Assembly (NCBI GenBank): GCA_964483375.1
Contig: CAZABJ010000011.1
Location: 1-55,927 of the forward strand
From: JAUIEH01 sp964483375
Lineage (GTDB): Bacteria > Pseudomonadota > Alphaproteobacteria > Caulobacterales > Maricaulaceae
Reading direction: 5' to 3'
Length of the DNA stretch: 55,927 nt
This document shows, one piece after another, positions 7,690-15,044 of the stretch. The notes under the pieces were generated by a model. That model saw nothing but the letters and a program-made list of their open reading frames with translations, was not told the DNA's origin and searched no databases. Position 1 is the stretch's first letter. Each line of letters opens with the position of its first letter. The position numbers and the translations under genes were made by a program.

Positions 7690-8484
7690 TCAGACGGTCG
7701 CACAGCGGTCGGGCTGGGAAGCGCGCCGGGCGACGCTGAGCGGCGCGGGCGGCTGGGGCCTGTCGTGAAATTTCGCTCCGCGCCGCCAGATGTGGAGGGC
7801 CTCCCAATGGATGCCCGCGATCACCTTGGCGGTCATCATGGGCTGGGAGCCCAGCAGCCCCAACAGCGACCGCGTTGTGATCTCCCGTCGCGCGCCGCTT
7901 TGTGACGCGGTCAGGCGGTCTTCCCCGTCATGGGCGTAGCGGATGGACAGCGCGAAACGGTCGCTGGGGGGCGTGAGCCGGAAAGTGTACCACCCGCGAA
8001 CAGGGAAGAACGGCGAGACGTAAAAAACCTTTTCGGCTTCGTGGCGTTCGGCGTCCTTGCCGTCCGCCAGCGCGACGTAACTGTGTCTGTCGCCGAAGGT
8101 GTTGTTCACGTCATAGATGACGCCGCGCAGTCGGCCGTCGGTCCCTTCGCCGAACCATAAGGAGAGGGGATTGAAGGCGTAGCCGAACATGCGCGGAAAG
8201 GTGAGCAGGCGAATGCGGCCGCCCTCAAGCGCAACGCCGGCTCTGGCGAAAGCGTTCTCCGCCCAACCGCGTAGAGACGACCCGTCGCGCGCGCCGTAAT
8301 CACGCTCGTGAAAACTAAACAAATTGAAGCGATTGATCGAGAAGACGCGGGAAAGCTGGCTCGCTTCCTCAAGCCTGTCGATGTCGATCAACAGCGAGGC
8401 GATGCGATAGGTGAAGCTCCGACGATACGGCCTCAGGCGGGTATGGGCGGTTCGGCCCACATAAAGGCATGCCGGCGCGCTCAT
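7690..8484 (-). CDS. DUF1365 family protein
   Basis: A 264-aa protein that opens MSAPACLYVGRTAHTRLRP and contains RYRIASLLIDIDRL-like and FNPLSLWF segments typical of DUF1365. The family is almost always encoded beside an FAD-dependent amine-oxidase-like protein and a cyclopropane synthase, as here; no biochemical activity is established. The start is taken at the ATG that overlaps the stop of the upstream oxidoreductase gene by four bases (ATGA), not at a longer Arg/Gly-rich extension that would run inside that gene. Confidence 0.88.
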   Translation of the reverse strand: MSAPACLYVGRTAHTRLRPYRRSFTYRIASLLIDIDRLEEASQLSRVFSINRFNLFSFHERDYGARDGSSLRGWAENAFARAGVALEGGRIRLLTFPRMFGYAFNPLSLWFGEGTDGRLRGVIYDVNNTFGDRHSYVALADGKDAERHEAEKVFYVSPFFPVRGWYTFRLTPPSDRFALSIRYAHDGEDRLTASQSGARREITTRSLLGLLGSQPMMTAKVIAGIHWEALHIWRRGAKFHDRPQPPAPLSVARRASQPDRCATV

Positions 8485-9824
8485 TGCGCGGCCGCCAGAC
8501 GCGCCGGCGCGATGTCGGCGCGTTCCCCGAACGCCCCGCCGTCCACATCGCCCTCGACGAACGCCCATGGGATGCGCCCGCCCAGTTTCAAAGCCACGCG
8601 CAGTCCGGCGCGCAGTCCATCCTCATGGAAGCCATATCCCAGCCACGCTCCGGCGAACCACGTGCGACGCACGCCTTGAATGCGGTTGAAGTGTCGCTGG
8701 GCGGCGAAACCAACCTCGTCAAATTGCGGGTGAGCGTAGTCGATCCGCGCATAGACCTTGGCCGGGTCCGGTTCTTGGGAGGGATTGAGGGTGATGAAAA
8801 CGGGGCTGTCTTTCGGCAAATGCTGCAGACGGTTCATGTAATAGGTGATCGTCGCAGCGTCTTGGCCTGGATAGGTGCGGTAGTTCCACGCCGCCCAGGC
8901 CGTGCGCCGGGCGGGCATCAACGCGGCGTCGGCGTGCACCACCGCTTCGTTCGGCGCATAACGGATGGCGCCGAGGAATTGGCGCTCCTCTCCGTCGGCG
9001 TCGGCCAAAAGGCGCAGCGCTTGGTCGGAGTGACACGCAAGGATGACTTCGTCAAAGCGGTCTTGCCGTCCTTGGGCGTCTTGGATGGTCACCCCGGCGG
9101 GGTCGCGGGTCAGCTTGGCGATGGGGCGGCCGCGTTGAATGCGCGCTTCGCCCAACAGGTCGGCGACGGCCTGGACATAGGTGCGGCTGCCGCCGCTCAC
9201 CGTCCGCCAGCGGGGCTGGATGACGTCCAACAGGCCGTGATTGTTGAAGAACCGCAGGAACGGCAACGCCGCCTGGTTGGCCGCGCCGGTTTCGCTGGTC
9301 GACCAAATCGCCGCCGCCATGGGCAAGAGATAGGCCTCGCGGAAAGCGGGCGCGAAGCGGTATTGATCGAGGTAATGCTGGAGCGACTGATCCTGAATGC
9401 GTCCCGCAGACAGGTCGGCTTTAGCGGTTTTGTTAAAACGCACCCACTCGCCGACCAACGTGCGGAAGTCTTTGCGCGCGAAATTCCTGAGCTGAGCGGC
9501 GAGGTAAGGCGGGTAGGAGCACCACTCCAAACCGTTTGGCGCGGCGAACCCGAAACTCATATCGGTGCTTCGATGCGCGACGCCCAGCGCCTCGAGGAAC
9601 GGAACGAAGTTGGGGTAATTGCGCCCGTTAAAAACGATAAACCCGGTGTCGACCGGCGTCGGCCCTGTCGGCAAGGGCAGGTCGACCGTGTTGGCGTGCC
9701 CGCCCAGGCGCTCGTCGGCTTCGATCAAGGTGACGTCGTGAACGTCCTTCAGGGCATAGGCCGCGCCGAGCCCGGCGACGCCGGAACCGATGACGGCGAT
9801 GCGTTTGCGAGGAATGGTGAGCAA
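8481..9824 (-). CDS. FAD-dependent amine-oxidase-like oxidoreductase
   Basis: A 447-aa flavoprotein. The N-terminal Rossmann motif is VIGSGVAGLGAAYAL, followed by the EADERLGGHANT second FAD motif of amine oxidase/phytoene desaturase type enzymes. A C-terminal WFAGAWLGYGFHEDGL segment contacts FAD. The start codon is TTG at 9824 with GAGGAG 10 bases upstream; no ATG or GTG fits the conserved N-terminus better. It lies 25 bp after the photolyase gene and is coupled to the DUF1365 gene. In related clusters this protein accompanies lipid modification by the cyclopropane synthase, but the reaction is not known. Confidence 0.88.
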   Translation of the reverse strand: MLTIPRKRIAVIGSGVAGLGAAYALKDVHDVTLIEADERLGGHANTVDLPLPTGPTPVDTGFIVFNGRNYPNFVPFLEALGVAHRSTDMSFGFAAPNGLEWCSYPPYLAAQLRNFARKDFRTLVGEWVRFNKTAKADLSAGRIQDQSLQHYLDQYRFAPAFREAYLLPMAAAIWSTSETGAANQAALPFLRFFNNHGLLDVIQPRWRTVSGGSRTYVQAVADLLGEARIQRGRPIAKLTRDPAGVTIQDAQGRQDRFDEVILACHSDQALRLLADADGEERQFLGAIRYAPNEAVVHADAALMPARRTAWAAWNYRTYPGQDAATITYYMNRLQHLPKDSPVFITLNPSQEPDPAKVYARIDYAHPQFDEVGFAAQRHFNRIQGVRRTWFAGAWLGYGFHEDGLRAGLRVALKLGGRIPWAFVEGDVDGGAFGERADIAPARLAAAQ

Positions 9825-9849
9825 GGGTGACGAACTCCTCGGTGGGACG

Positions 9850-11286
9850 TTAGGCGGCGGATTTCACCGCTTCATAGGCGTCGAGCGCGCGGGCGCGAGC
9901 GTGACGGTGTTCGATGATGGGGTCGGGATAGTCGCAGGCCGCGCGCTCAAGCGGAGCTGCGGTCCAGGGCGCGTGGATCGTCGTGTCGGGAAGCTCTGAA
10001 AGCTCAGGAACCCACCGTCGCACATAGGCGCCGTCGGGGTCGAATTTCTCACCTTGTAACACCGGATTGAAGACGCGGAAATAGGGGGCCGCGTCCGCGC
10101 CGGAGCCCGCGATCCATTGCCAGCCTGCGGCGTTGTTGGCGGGGTCCGCGTCCACGAGGGTGTCCCAAAACCAAGCCTCGCCAAGCCGCCAATCCAGCAG
10201 AAGGTGCTTGACGAGAAACGAGCCGACGATCATCCGGACCCGGTTGTGCATCCAGCCTGTGCGCCACAATTGGCGCATGCCGGCGTCGACGATGGGGTAG
10301 CCTGTGCGACCCTTTCGCCACGCGGCCAGCGCGTCAGTGTCGTTGCGCCAAGGGAAGGCGTCGAACTTCGTTTGGAAATTTTCGTCGGGAAGTTTGGGAA
10401 AGTGGTGCAAAAGACCTGCGCAGAATTCCCGCCAAATCAATTCGTTGACGAATTTGGTTCCGTCATCGCCTTCGGCCGCATCGCCGAGTGCGGCGAGGAT
10501 TTGGCGGGGGCTGATCTCCCCGAACCGCAGGGAGGGTGAAAGGCGGGAGGTGCCGTCTTCGCCGGGGAAGTCTCGCGCCTTGGCGTACCCCGTGAGAGCA
10601 TGCTCAACAAACGCCTCGAGCCGCGCCCGCGCGCTTTGTTCGCCCGGACGCCAGGCGTCGCGCAGACCGCCCGCCCAATCGGGTTTGACCGGCAGCAGCG
10701 CCCAGTCTTCCAGGCGGTCGGTTGCCGGTGGTTTTTCCATAGCGTGAACAACGCGCGGCGCGGCGATCGCAGCGGCGTCGAGCCCTTTGTTGCGGCACGC
10801 TTTCATGAAGGGCGTATAGACGCGGTAGGGCTCTCCCGCGCCGGTCTGAACCTCCCAGGGTTCGAACAACACGGTGGCTTTGAAGCTTTTGGCGTCGCGC
10901 CCGGTGTCTTTCAACGCGCTTTTCAGCTGCGTGTCGACAGCCGTTCCAGCTGGGTCGTAGCGACGGTTCCAATAATCCCCGGCCGCCCCGACGTCTTTCG
11001 CGAGCGCCTGGATTTCGGCGTCAGCGGGACCGCGCCGCAGGGTAAGGCGTCCGCCGTTTTTCTCGAGTTCGGAGGCGAGCGCGCTTAAGCTGTGATGAAG
11101 CCACCAACGCGCCGCGCCGCCGAGGGGCCGGATGTTCGGGCTTTCCTCGTCGAGCAGGTAAGTGACTACGACCGGACGGCCCGTTTCCGTCGCGGCGGCG
11201 AGCGCGGGATTGTCGCTCAGCCGAAGATCATTGCGCAGCCACACCAGGACGGGCGCGTCGGCGGGGGGGTCGGCCCGGGCGGTCAA
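9850..11286 (-). CDS. phrB: Deoxyribodipyrimidine photolyase (CPD photolyase/cryptochrome family)
   Basis: A 478-aa photolyase that repairs UV-induced cyclobutane pyrimidine dimers using FAD and light. The antenna-binding domain starts VLVWLRNDLRLSDNPAL. The C-terminal FAD domain shows RLSPSLRFGEIS, FVNELIWREF, WMHNRVRM and DADPANNAAGWQWIAGSG, which are diagnostic of class I enzymes. No ATG fits the N-terminus. TTG at 11286 gives the normal length, and the open frame further upstream is non-conserved and crosses the promoter. The TTG has no clear Shine-Dalgarno but overlaps the stop of an 11-codon leader frame. It heads the leftward operon under a TGATCC-type promoter. Confidence 0.92.
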   Translation of the reverse strand: MTARADPPADAPVLVWLRNDLRLSDNPALAAATETGRPVVVTYLLDEESPNIRPLGGAARWWLHHSLSALASELEKNGGRLTLRRGPADAEIQALAKDVGAAGDYWNRRYDPAGTAVDTQLKSALKDTGRDAKSFKATVLFEPWEVQTGAGEPYRVYTPFMKACRNKGLDAAAIAAPRVVHAMEKPPATDRLEDWALLPVKPDWAGGLRDAWRPGEQSARARLEAFVEHALTGYAKARDFPGEDGTSRLSPSLRFGEISPRQILAALGDAAEGDDGTKFVNELIWREFCAGLLHHFPKLPDENFQTKFDAFPWRNDTDALAAWRKGRTGYPIVDAGMRQLWRTGWMHNRVRMIVGSFLVKHLLLDWRLGEAWFWDTLVDADPANNAAGWQWIAGSGADAAPYFRVFNPVLQGEKFDPDGAYVRRWVPELSELPDTTIHAPWTAAPLERAACDYPDPIIEHRHARARALDAYEAVKSAA

Positions 11287-11318
11287 TAGTGGGCTCGCTG
11301 TGTTGGGGAGAGCGTCAT
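11283..11318 (-). CDS. Possible 11-codon leader peptide coupled to the photolyase gene
   Basis: An ATG at 11318 opens MTLSPTQRAHY and stops at a TGA that overlaps the photolyase TTG start (TTGA). The ATG lies about where transcription would begin from the promoter at 11325-11353, so the message may be leaderless. This is an inference from position only. Confidence 0.2.
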   Translation of the reverse strand: MTLSPTQRAHY

Positions 11319-11324
11319 GACTAA

Positions 11325-11353
11325 CCTTACGCGACCCAAGTCGGCACGGATCA
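11325..11353 (-). promoter_or_regulatory. Probable ChrR-partner ECF sigma promoter for the photolyase operon
   Basis: On the minus strand TGATCC (11353-11348) is followed after exactly 18 bases by TAAGG (11329-11325). It matches the reported RpoE-ChrR promoter pattern better than the copy before the chrR-like gene, and has identical spacing. The photolyase start is 38 bp downstream. Confidence 0.75.
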
Positions 11354-11473
11354 ATCGCGTGGAATGCCGGCGAGCGCCGCTCGCGCGCGCTCTGCCGGCG
11401 CCGGTGGACAGCGCCGGAGGGCGTGGGTAAGACGCCGCGGCTGCAGTAACGCCAGCAAACTGTGGGGAAAACC

Positions 11474-12934
11474 ATGACGCCGTCCGAGGTCGAGGCGCTG
11501 CTCAGCGGTATGGCCGGTCGCCGCATCCTCTGCGTCGGGGACCTCGTGCTGGATCGGTTCATCTATGGGGCGAGCGATCGGGTGTCTCGGGAGGCCCCGG
11601 TTGTGGCGTTGGCGGAGCGCCGGCGTGAGGTGATGCTCGGCGCGGCTGGAAACGTGGCCCGCAATGTCGCTGCGCTAGGCGGGCAAGTCGTGCTCGCCGC
11701 GGTCATCGGAGACGATGCGGAGGGGCACGAGATCGCAGGTTTGCTCGGCGGGCAAAGCGACATCGAAGTGGAGCTGGTGGCCGCCTCCGGGCGTCTGACG
11801 CCGGTGAAGACGCGCTATGTCTCCGGCGGGCAGCAAATGTTGTGCGTCGACCGGAACCCACAAGGCCCTGTGAGCGAGGCCGCAGAGGCCGACCTCATCG
11901 CCGCCGTCAAGGGCGCAATGGCTCATGTGGACGGGGTCATTCTTTCAGACTACGGCCGGGGGGTGGTGACGCCGGCCGTCAGCCGGGCGGTGATAGAAGG
12001 TGCGCGCGGAGCAGGCTTAAAAGTCTTCGCAGACCCCAGAGGAAGGGACTTCTCCCGCTATGACGGCGCGTTCGCCGTCAAGCCGAATGCGTTGGAACTC
12101 TCCCTCGAGGCCGGTCTGCCGGTGGATGACGACGCCGAGGCCGAGGCGGCGCTGCGCGAAGTTATGGGTCGGCTCAGCACGCTGGAGAACTTGATCGTCA
12201 CGCGAGGCGGCGCCGGCATGGCCATCTTGTCTCGAAACGGAAGCCTGACCCACCACCGCGCTGAGCCGCGCGACGTTTATGACGTCTCAGGCGCGGGAGA
12301 CACGACCATCGCGGCATTGGCTTTGGCGTGCGCTGGCGGCGCGACGCTGGCTGAGGCGGCCGAACTCGCCAATCGGGCCGCGGGCGTGGCGGTGTCCAAA
12401 GTCGGAACGGCTGCGGTGCGGGCGGAAGAAGTGGCGGCGGACGCCTTGCGCGGCTCCGCCCACGCCGCCCCGGTGGAAGACCTTGAGACGCTTCGGGACC
12501 GGGTGGCGAAATGGCGGGCCCAGGGCCGCCGGGTCGGCTTTACGAATGGCTGCTATGATCTGCTGCATGTCGGCCATTTGGCGACATTCCAATACGCGCG
12601 GGCCGTTTGCGACAAACTGGTCGTTGGCGTGAACGCCGATGCGTCCGTGCAACGCTTAAAGGGACCCTCCCGTCCGGTGAACGGCGAGGCGGATCGCGCC
12701 CGGATGGTCGCCGCCCTGGGCCCCGTCGACGCCGTTGTCGTGTTTGCAGAAGACACCGCAGACGCGGTCATCGAAGCGCTGCGGCCCGACGTCTACGTGA
12801 AAGGCGGGGACTACAGCGTCGATGATCTGCCCGAGACGCCTCGGGTGCGCGCTTATGGCGGCGAGGTGCGGATCGCACCCTTGGAAGCTGGCAAATCCAC
12901 CACAGCCATGCTGGCGAAAATCGCAGCCGAGTGA
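11474..12934 (+). CDS. hldE: Bifunctional heptose-7-phosphate kinase / heptose-1-phosphate adenylyltransferase
   Basis: A 486-aa two-domain cytosolic enzyme making ADP-heptose for the lipopolysaccharide inner core. The N-terminal PfkB-type kinase (about residues 15-320) ends with the signature VSGAGDTTIAAL holding the catalytic Asp. The C-terminal nucleotidyltransferase (about 345-480) begins RVGFTNGCYDLLHVGH, with the HxGH motif. Gene length is normal for the fused form. The ATG at 11474 is preferred to a GTG 12 bases upstream because GGGGAAA lies just before it and the conserved part starts soon after. The gene is divergent from the photolyase operon and convergent with the DUF3089 gene, 3 bp away. 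Confidence 0.95.
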   Translation: MTPSEVEALLSGMAGRRILCVGDLVLDRFIYGASDRVSREAPVVALAERRREVMLGAAGNVARNVAALGGQVVLAAVIGDDAEGHEIAGLLGGQSDIEVELVAASGRLTPVKTRYVSGGQQMLCVDRNPQGPVSEAAEADLIAAVKGAMAHVDGVILSDYGRGVVTPAVSRAVIEGARGAGLKVFADPRGRDFSRYDGAFAVKPNALELSLEAGLPVDDDAEAEAALREVMGRLSTLENLIVTRGGAGMAILSRNGSLTHHRAEPRDVYDVSGAGDTTIAALALACAGGATLAEAAELANRAAGVAVSKVGTAAVRAEEVAADALRGSAHAAPVEDLETLRDRVAKWRAQGRRVGFTNGCYDLLHVGHLATFQYARAVCDKLVVGVNADASVQRLKGPSRPVNGEADRARMVAALGPVDAVVVFAEDTADAVIEALRPDVYVKGGDYSVDDLPETPRVRAYGGEVRIAPLEAGKSTTAMLAKIAAE

Positions 12935-12937
12935 GCG

Positions 12938-14128
12938 CTAACGGTCAGGCACGCGGTGGAACGGCGTTTCGGAGATGCTAACGGTCTCTTCGAGCGGCGG
13001 GGCGCGGAAGCGCTCGACCTCCCAAAATTGAAGGAACGCTGCGGCGCGGCGCTCCGCGTCCGCCCGGATGTCGGCGTAGAAGAGATTCGCGCGCGGCGGC
13101 TTGAACCGTCCGCCCCAGCTCCAGCCTTCGCGCAGGCTCGGTGACGCGGGCCTGTCCACCACCAACACCCCGTCTCGGCATTGAGCGCTGGTCTGATTGG
13201 CCATGGCTGCGGGCGCGACCTCTGCGCCCAGCCCGCTCGCATCCACGCCGCCGAGGTGCAGGCGTGGGGGAGCGAAATCGTCGCCCGCCAGGCCCAGAAC
13301 GGGGTTTACGCAAGCCAGCGTACGGCCGGCCGTTGGGGTCAACCGGCCCGCTTCGGTCCACGTCATCGAACGGTCTTGAAGCCGCCAGATCTCCCGGGCG
13401 TCATCCTCCTGGCGCGCCGAAAACGCGACTAAGCACCCATAGGCGTCCGGCGCGTCGCATGGCGTGAGCGGGCTAAGCGGCCCCTGAAACAAGTCGAGCG
13501 GCGCGGCTTGTTCGATCACATAGACCGCGGCGAGCCGCTCTCGCACCGGCTGCGCGGCGGCGACATCTTGAAGAAGCCCTAAAACATGCAGTCCGCCTTG
13601 TTCAACGCCGGCGAGCGCAAAAGGCGTGTCGGAGGGCAAGGCGGCCAAAAACGCCTCGAAGGCTTCGGCCACATCGGCGTAGGCGAAGGCGCGCGCGCGC
13701 TGGGCGTCATAACGATGGGTCAGCGAGGAGAACAGCGAAGCTTGGCGATAGCGCGGCGCCCAGACCGGGCCGATGGCGGCGAACGGACCGGCATGATTGG
13801 GGATGGCGGCGTAGTCCAGGCGAGCCGAAGCCTCAGGATGGTCGATGGCCGCATTCCAGGCGTTGCCGCCCCAATAGGTGGTCGGGTGAACGAAAAAGAC
13901 CGGGATCTCCCCCGACGTCGGGGTCGGTTCATCGGGGCGAAGCGCCCAAGCCGCAGGATCCGCGTAGTCCGGCGGTGCGGCTTGAGGCGCGAGTTGAATG
14001 GGACGCCGGGGATCCAGCATCCATCTGAAAAGATTGTCCTGGGCTGCAAATGCGCCTATCGCGGCGAGCAGGAAGACGCCGATGCTGACGAGCGCAAGCA
14101 GTCTGGTGAAGGCGATGGGGCGGGGCAG
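12938..14128 (-). CDS. DUF3089 protein with N-terminal membrane anchor, apparently starting at CTG
   Basis: An alpha/beta-hydrolase-like DUF3089 protein; the conserved part includes PVFFVHPTTYWGG and the LAGVEQGGLHVLGLLQD segment, where the expected nucleophile Ser in GxSQG reads Glu (GVEQG). The first ATG (14020) gives 360 aa. However, the same frame is open upstream to a TAG at 14138-14140 and encodes a clear hydrophobic anchor (LLALVSIGVFLLAAIGAFAA). No ATG, GTG or TTG occurs in that stretch. An AGGAGAGG Shine-Dalgarno sits at 14132-14139, 6 bases from a CTG at 14128, which gives 396 aa. ATC at 14116 is the other candidate. Function unknown; probably anchored in the inner membrane facing the periplasm. 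Confidence 0.75.
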   Translation of the reverse strand: MPRPIAFTRLLALVSIGVFLLAAIGAFAAQDNLFRWMLDPRRPIQLAPQAAPPDYADPAAWALRPDEPTPTSGEIPVFFVHPTTYWGGNAWNAAIDHPEASARLDYAAIPNHAGPFAAIGPVWAPRYRQASLFSSLTHRYDAQRARAFAYADVAEAFEAFLAALPSDTPFALAGVEQGGLHVLGLLQDVAAAQPVRERLAAVYVIEQAAPLDLFQGPLSPLTPCDAPDAYGCLVAFSARQEDDAREIWRLQDRSMTWTEAGRLTPTAGRTLACVNPVLGLAGDDFAPPRLHLGGVDASGLGAEVAPAAMANQTSAQCRDGVLVVDRPASPSLREGWSWGGRFKPPRANLFYADIRADAERRAAAFLQFWEVERFRAPPLEETVSISETPFHRVPDR

Positions 14129-14131
14129 GGG

Positions 14132-14139
14132 CCTCTCCT
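14132..14139 (-). promoter_or_regulatory. Shine-Dalgarno that decides the DUF3089 start
   Basis: AGGAGAGG on the minus strand stands 6 bases (from the GGAG core) before CTG at 14128 and over 100 bases before the first ATG. It follows directly the in-frame TAG, so initiation must lie downstream of it. Confidence 0.5.
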
Positions 14140-14240
14140 ACGGGTCCTCGCCTTGTTGTCGGCGCGTTTGGAAGGTTGTGATATCACGACGGTCGCCCCG
14201 CGCCTAAGACGCGAGGCGGTCTGACTGGTCGGAGGACAGT

Positions 14241-15044
14241 ATGGCGCGCAAATCGGGCGAGCGGCGACGCCGCGCGGCGAGGGACCGGCGTCAGCGTTTC
14301 AGCCTATGGCGGTGGCTGCGCAACAGCTTTTTCGCCGGGGTCGTTGTGGCGACGCCCATCACGGTGACGGCCTGGCTCGTTTATACGTTTGTAAACTTTG
14401 TCGATAATTCGCTGAAGCCGCGAATTCCGGACATCTACAATCCCGAGACATATTTGCGCGAAGTGCCGGGCATTCCCGAAGGCTTCGCCATCCCCGGCCT
14501 TGGCTTGGTCTTCGCAGTGCTCGTGTTGACCATGCTCGGGGCGTTCGCGCGCAACTTTTTCGGCCGCGGCCTCTTGGCGGCCGGGGAACGCCTCGTGGCC
14601 GGTCTGCCGGTGGTTCGCAACATCTACGGAGCCTTGAAGCAGCTGGTCGAGACGATCGCCTCGCGCCAAGAAAACTCGTTCAAGGAAGTCGCGTTGGTGG
14701 AGTATCCGCGCAAAGGCCTCTACGCGCTCGCCTTTGTGACTGCGGACGCCAAGGGGGAAGTTCGCCGGCGTTTGGGCGGCAGCTATGTGGGCGTGTTCAT
14801 CCCGACGACGCCGAACCCCACCTCGGGCTTCATTCTCTATGCCAAGCGGGATGAGATCCAGGTTCTGGACATGACCGTGGAGGAGGGCGCGAAGCTCATC
14901 ATTTCCGCGGGGCTTGTTTCCCCTGAGGATAGGAGCGAGAGCGTGGATCCGGCGGTCGTTTTCACAGAGCCCCCGGAGGGTCTGACAGGGGAGGCGCCGA
15001 CTGAGGGGGACGAGGACGCCGCGCCGCGGTCAACCGGCACGTAG
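14241..15044 (+). CDS. DUF502 inner-membrane protein
   Basis: A 267-aa protein of the DUF502 family. A very basic N-terminus (residues 1-25) precedes a first membrane segment (about 30-55, FFAGVVVATPITVTAWLVYTFV). A second follows at about 88-110 (GLGLVFAVLVLTMLGAFA). The cytosolic or periplasmic domain with LPVVRNIYGALKQLVETI and VGVFIPTTPNPTSGFILY is diagnostic of the family. The tail after residue 235 is acidic and low in complexity. Function is not established. The gene converges on recG and overlaps its 3' end by 15 bp. Confidence 0.88.
   Translation: MARKSGERRRRAARDRRQRFSLWRWLRNSFFAGVVVATPITVTAWLVYTFVNFVDNSLKPRIPDIYNPETYLREVPGIPEGFAIPGLGLVFAVLVLTMLGAFARNFFGRGLLAAGERLVAGLPVVRNIYGALKQLVETIASRQENSFKEVALVEYPRKGLYALAFVTADAKGEVRRRLGGSYVGVFIPTTPNPTSGFILYAKRDEIQVLDMTVEEGAKLIISAGLVSPEDRSESVDPAVVFTEPPEGLTGEAPTEGDEDAAPRSTGT

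Noticed and set aside
8469..9830. Plus-strand open frame of 453 codons opposite the FAD oxidoreductase
   Set aside because: The minus strand encodes a complete flavoprotein with motifs at both ends; the plus frame has shadow composition.
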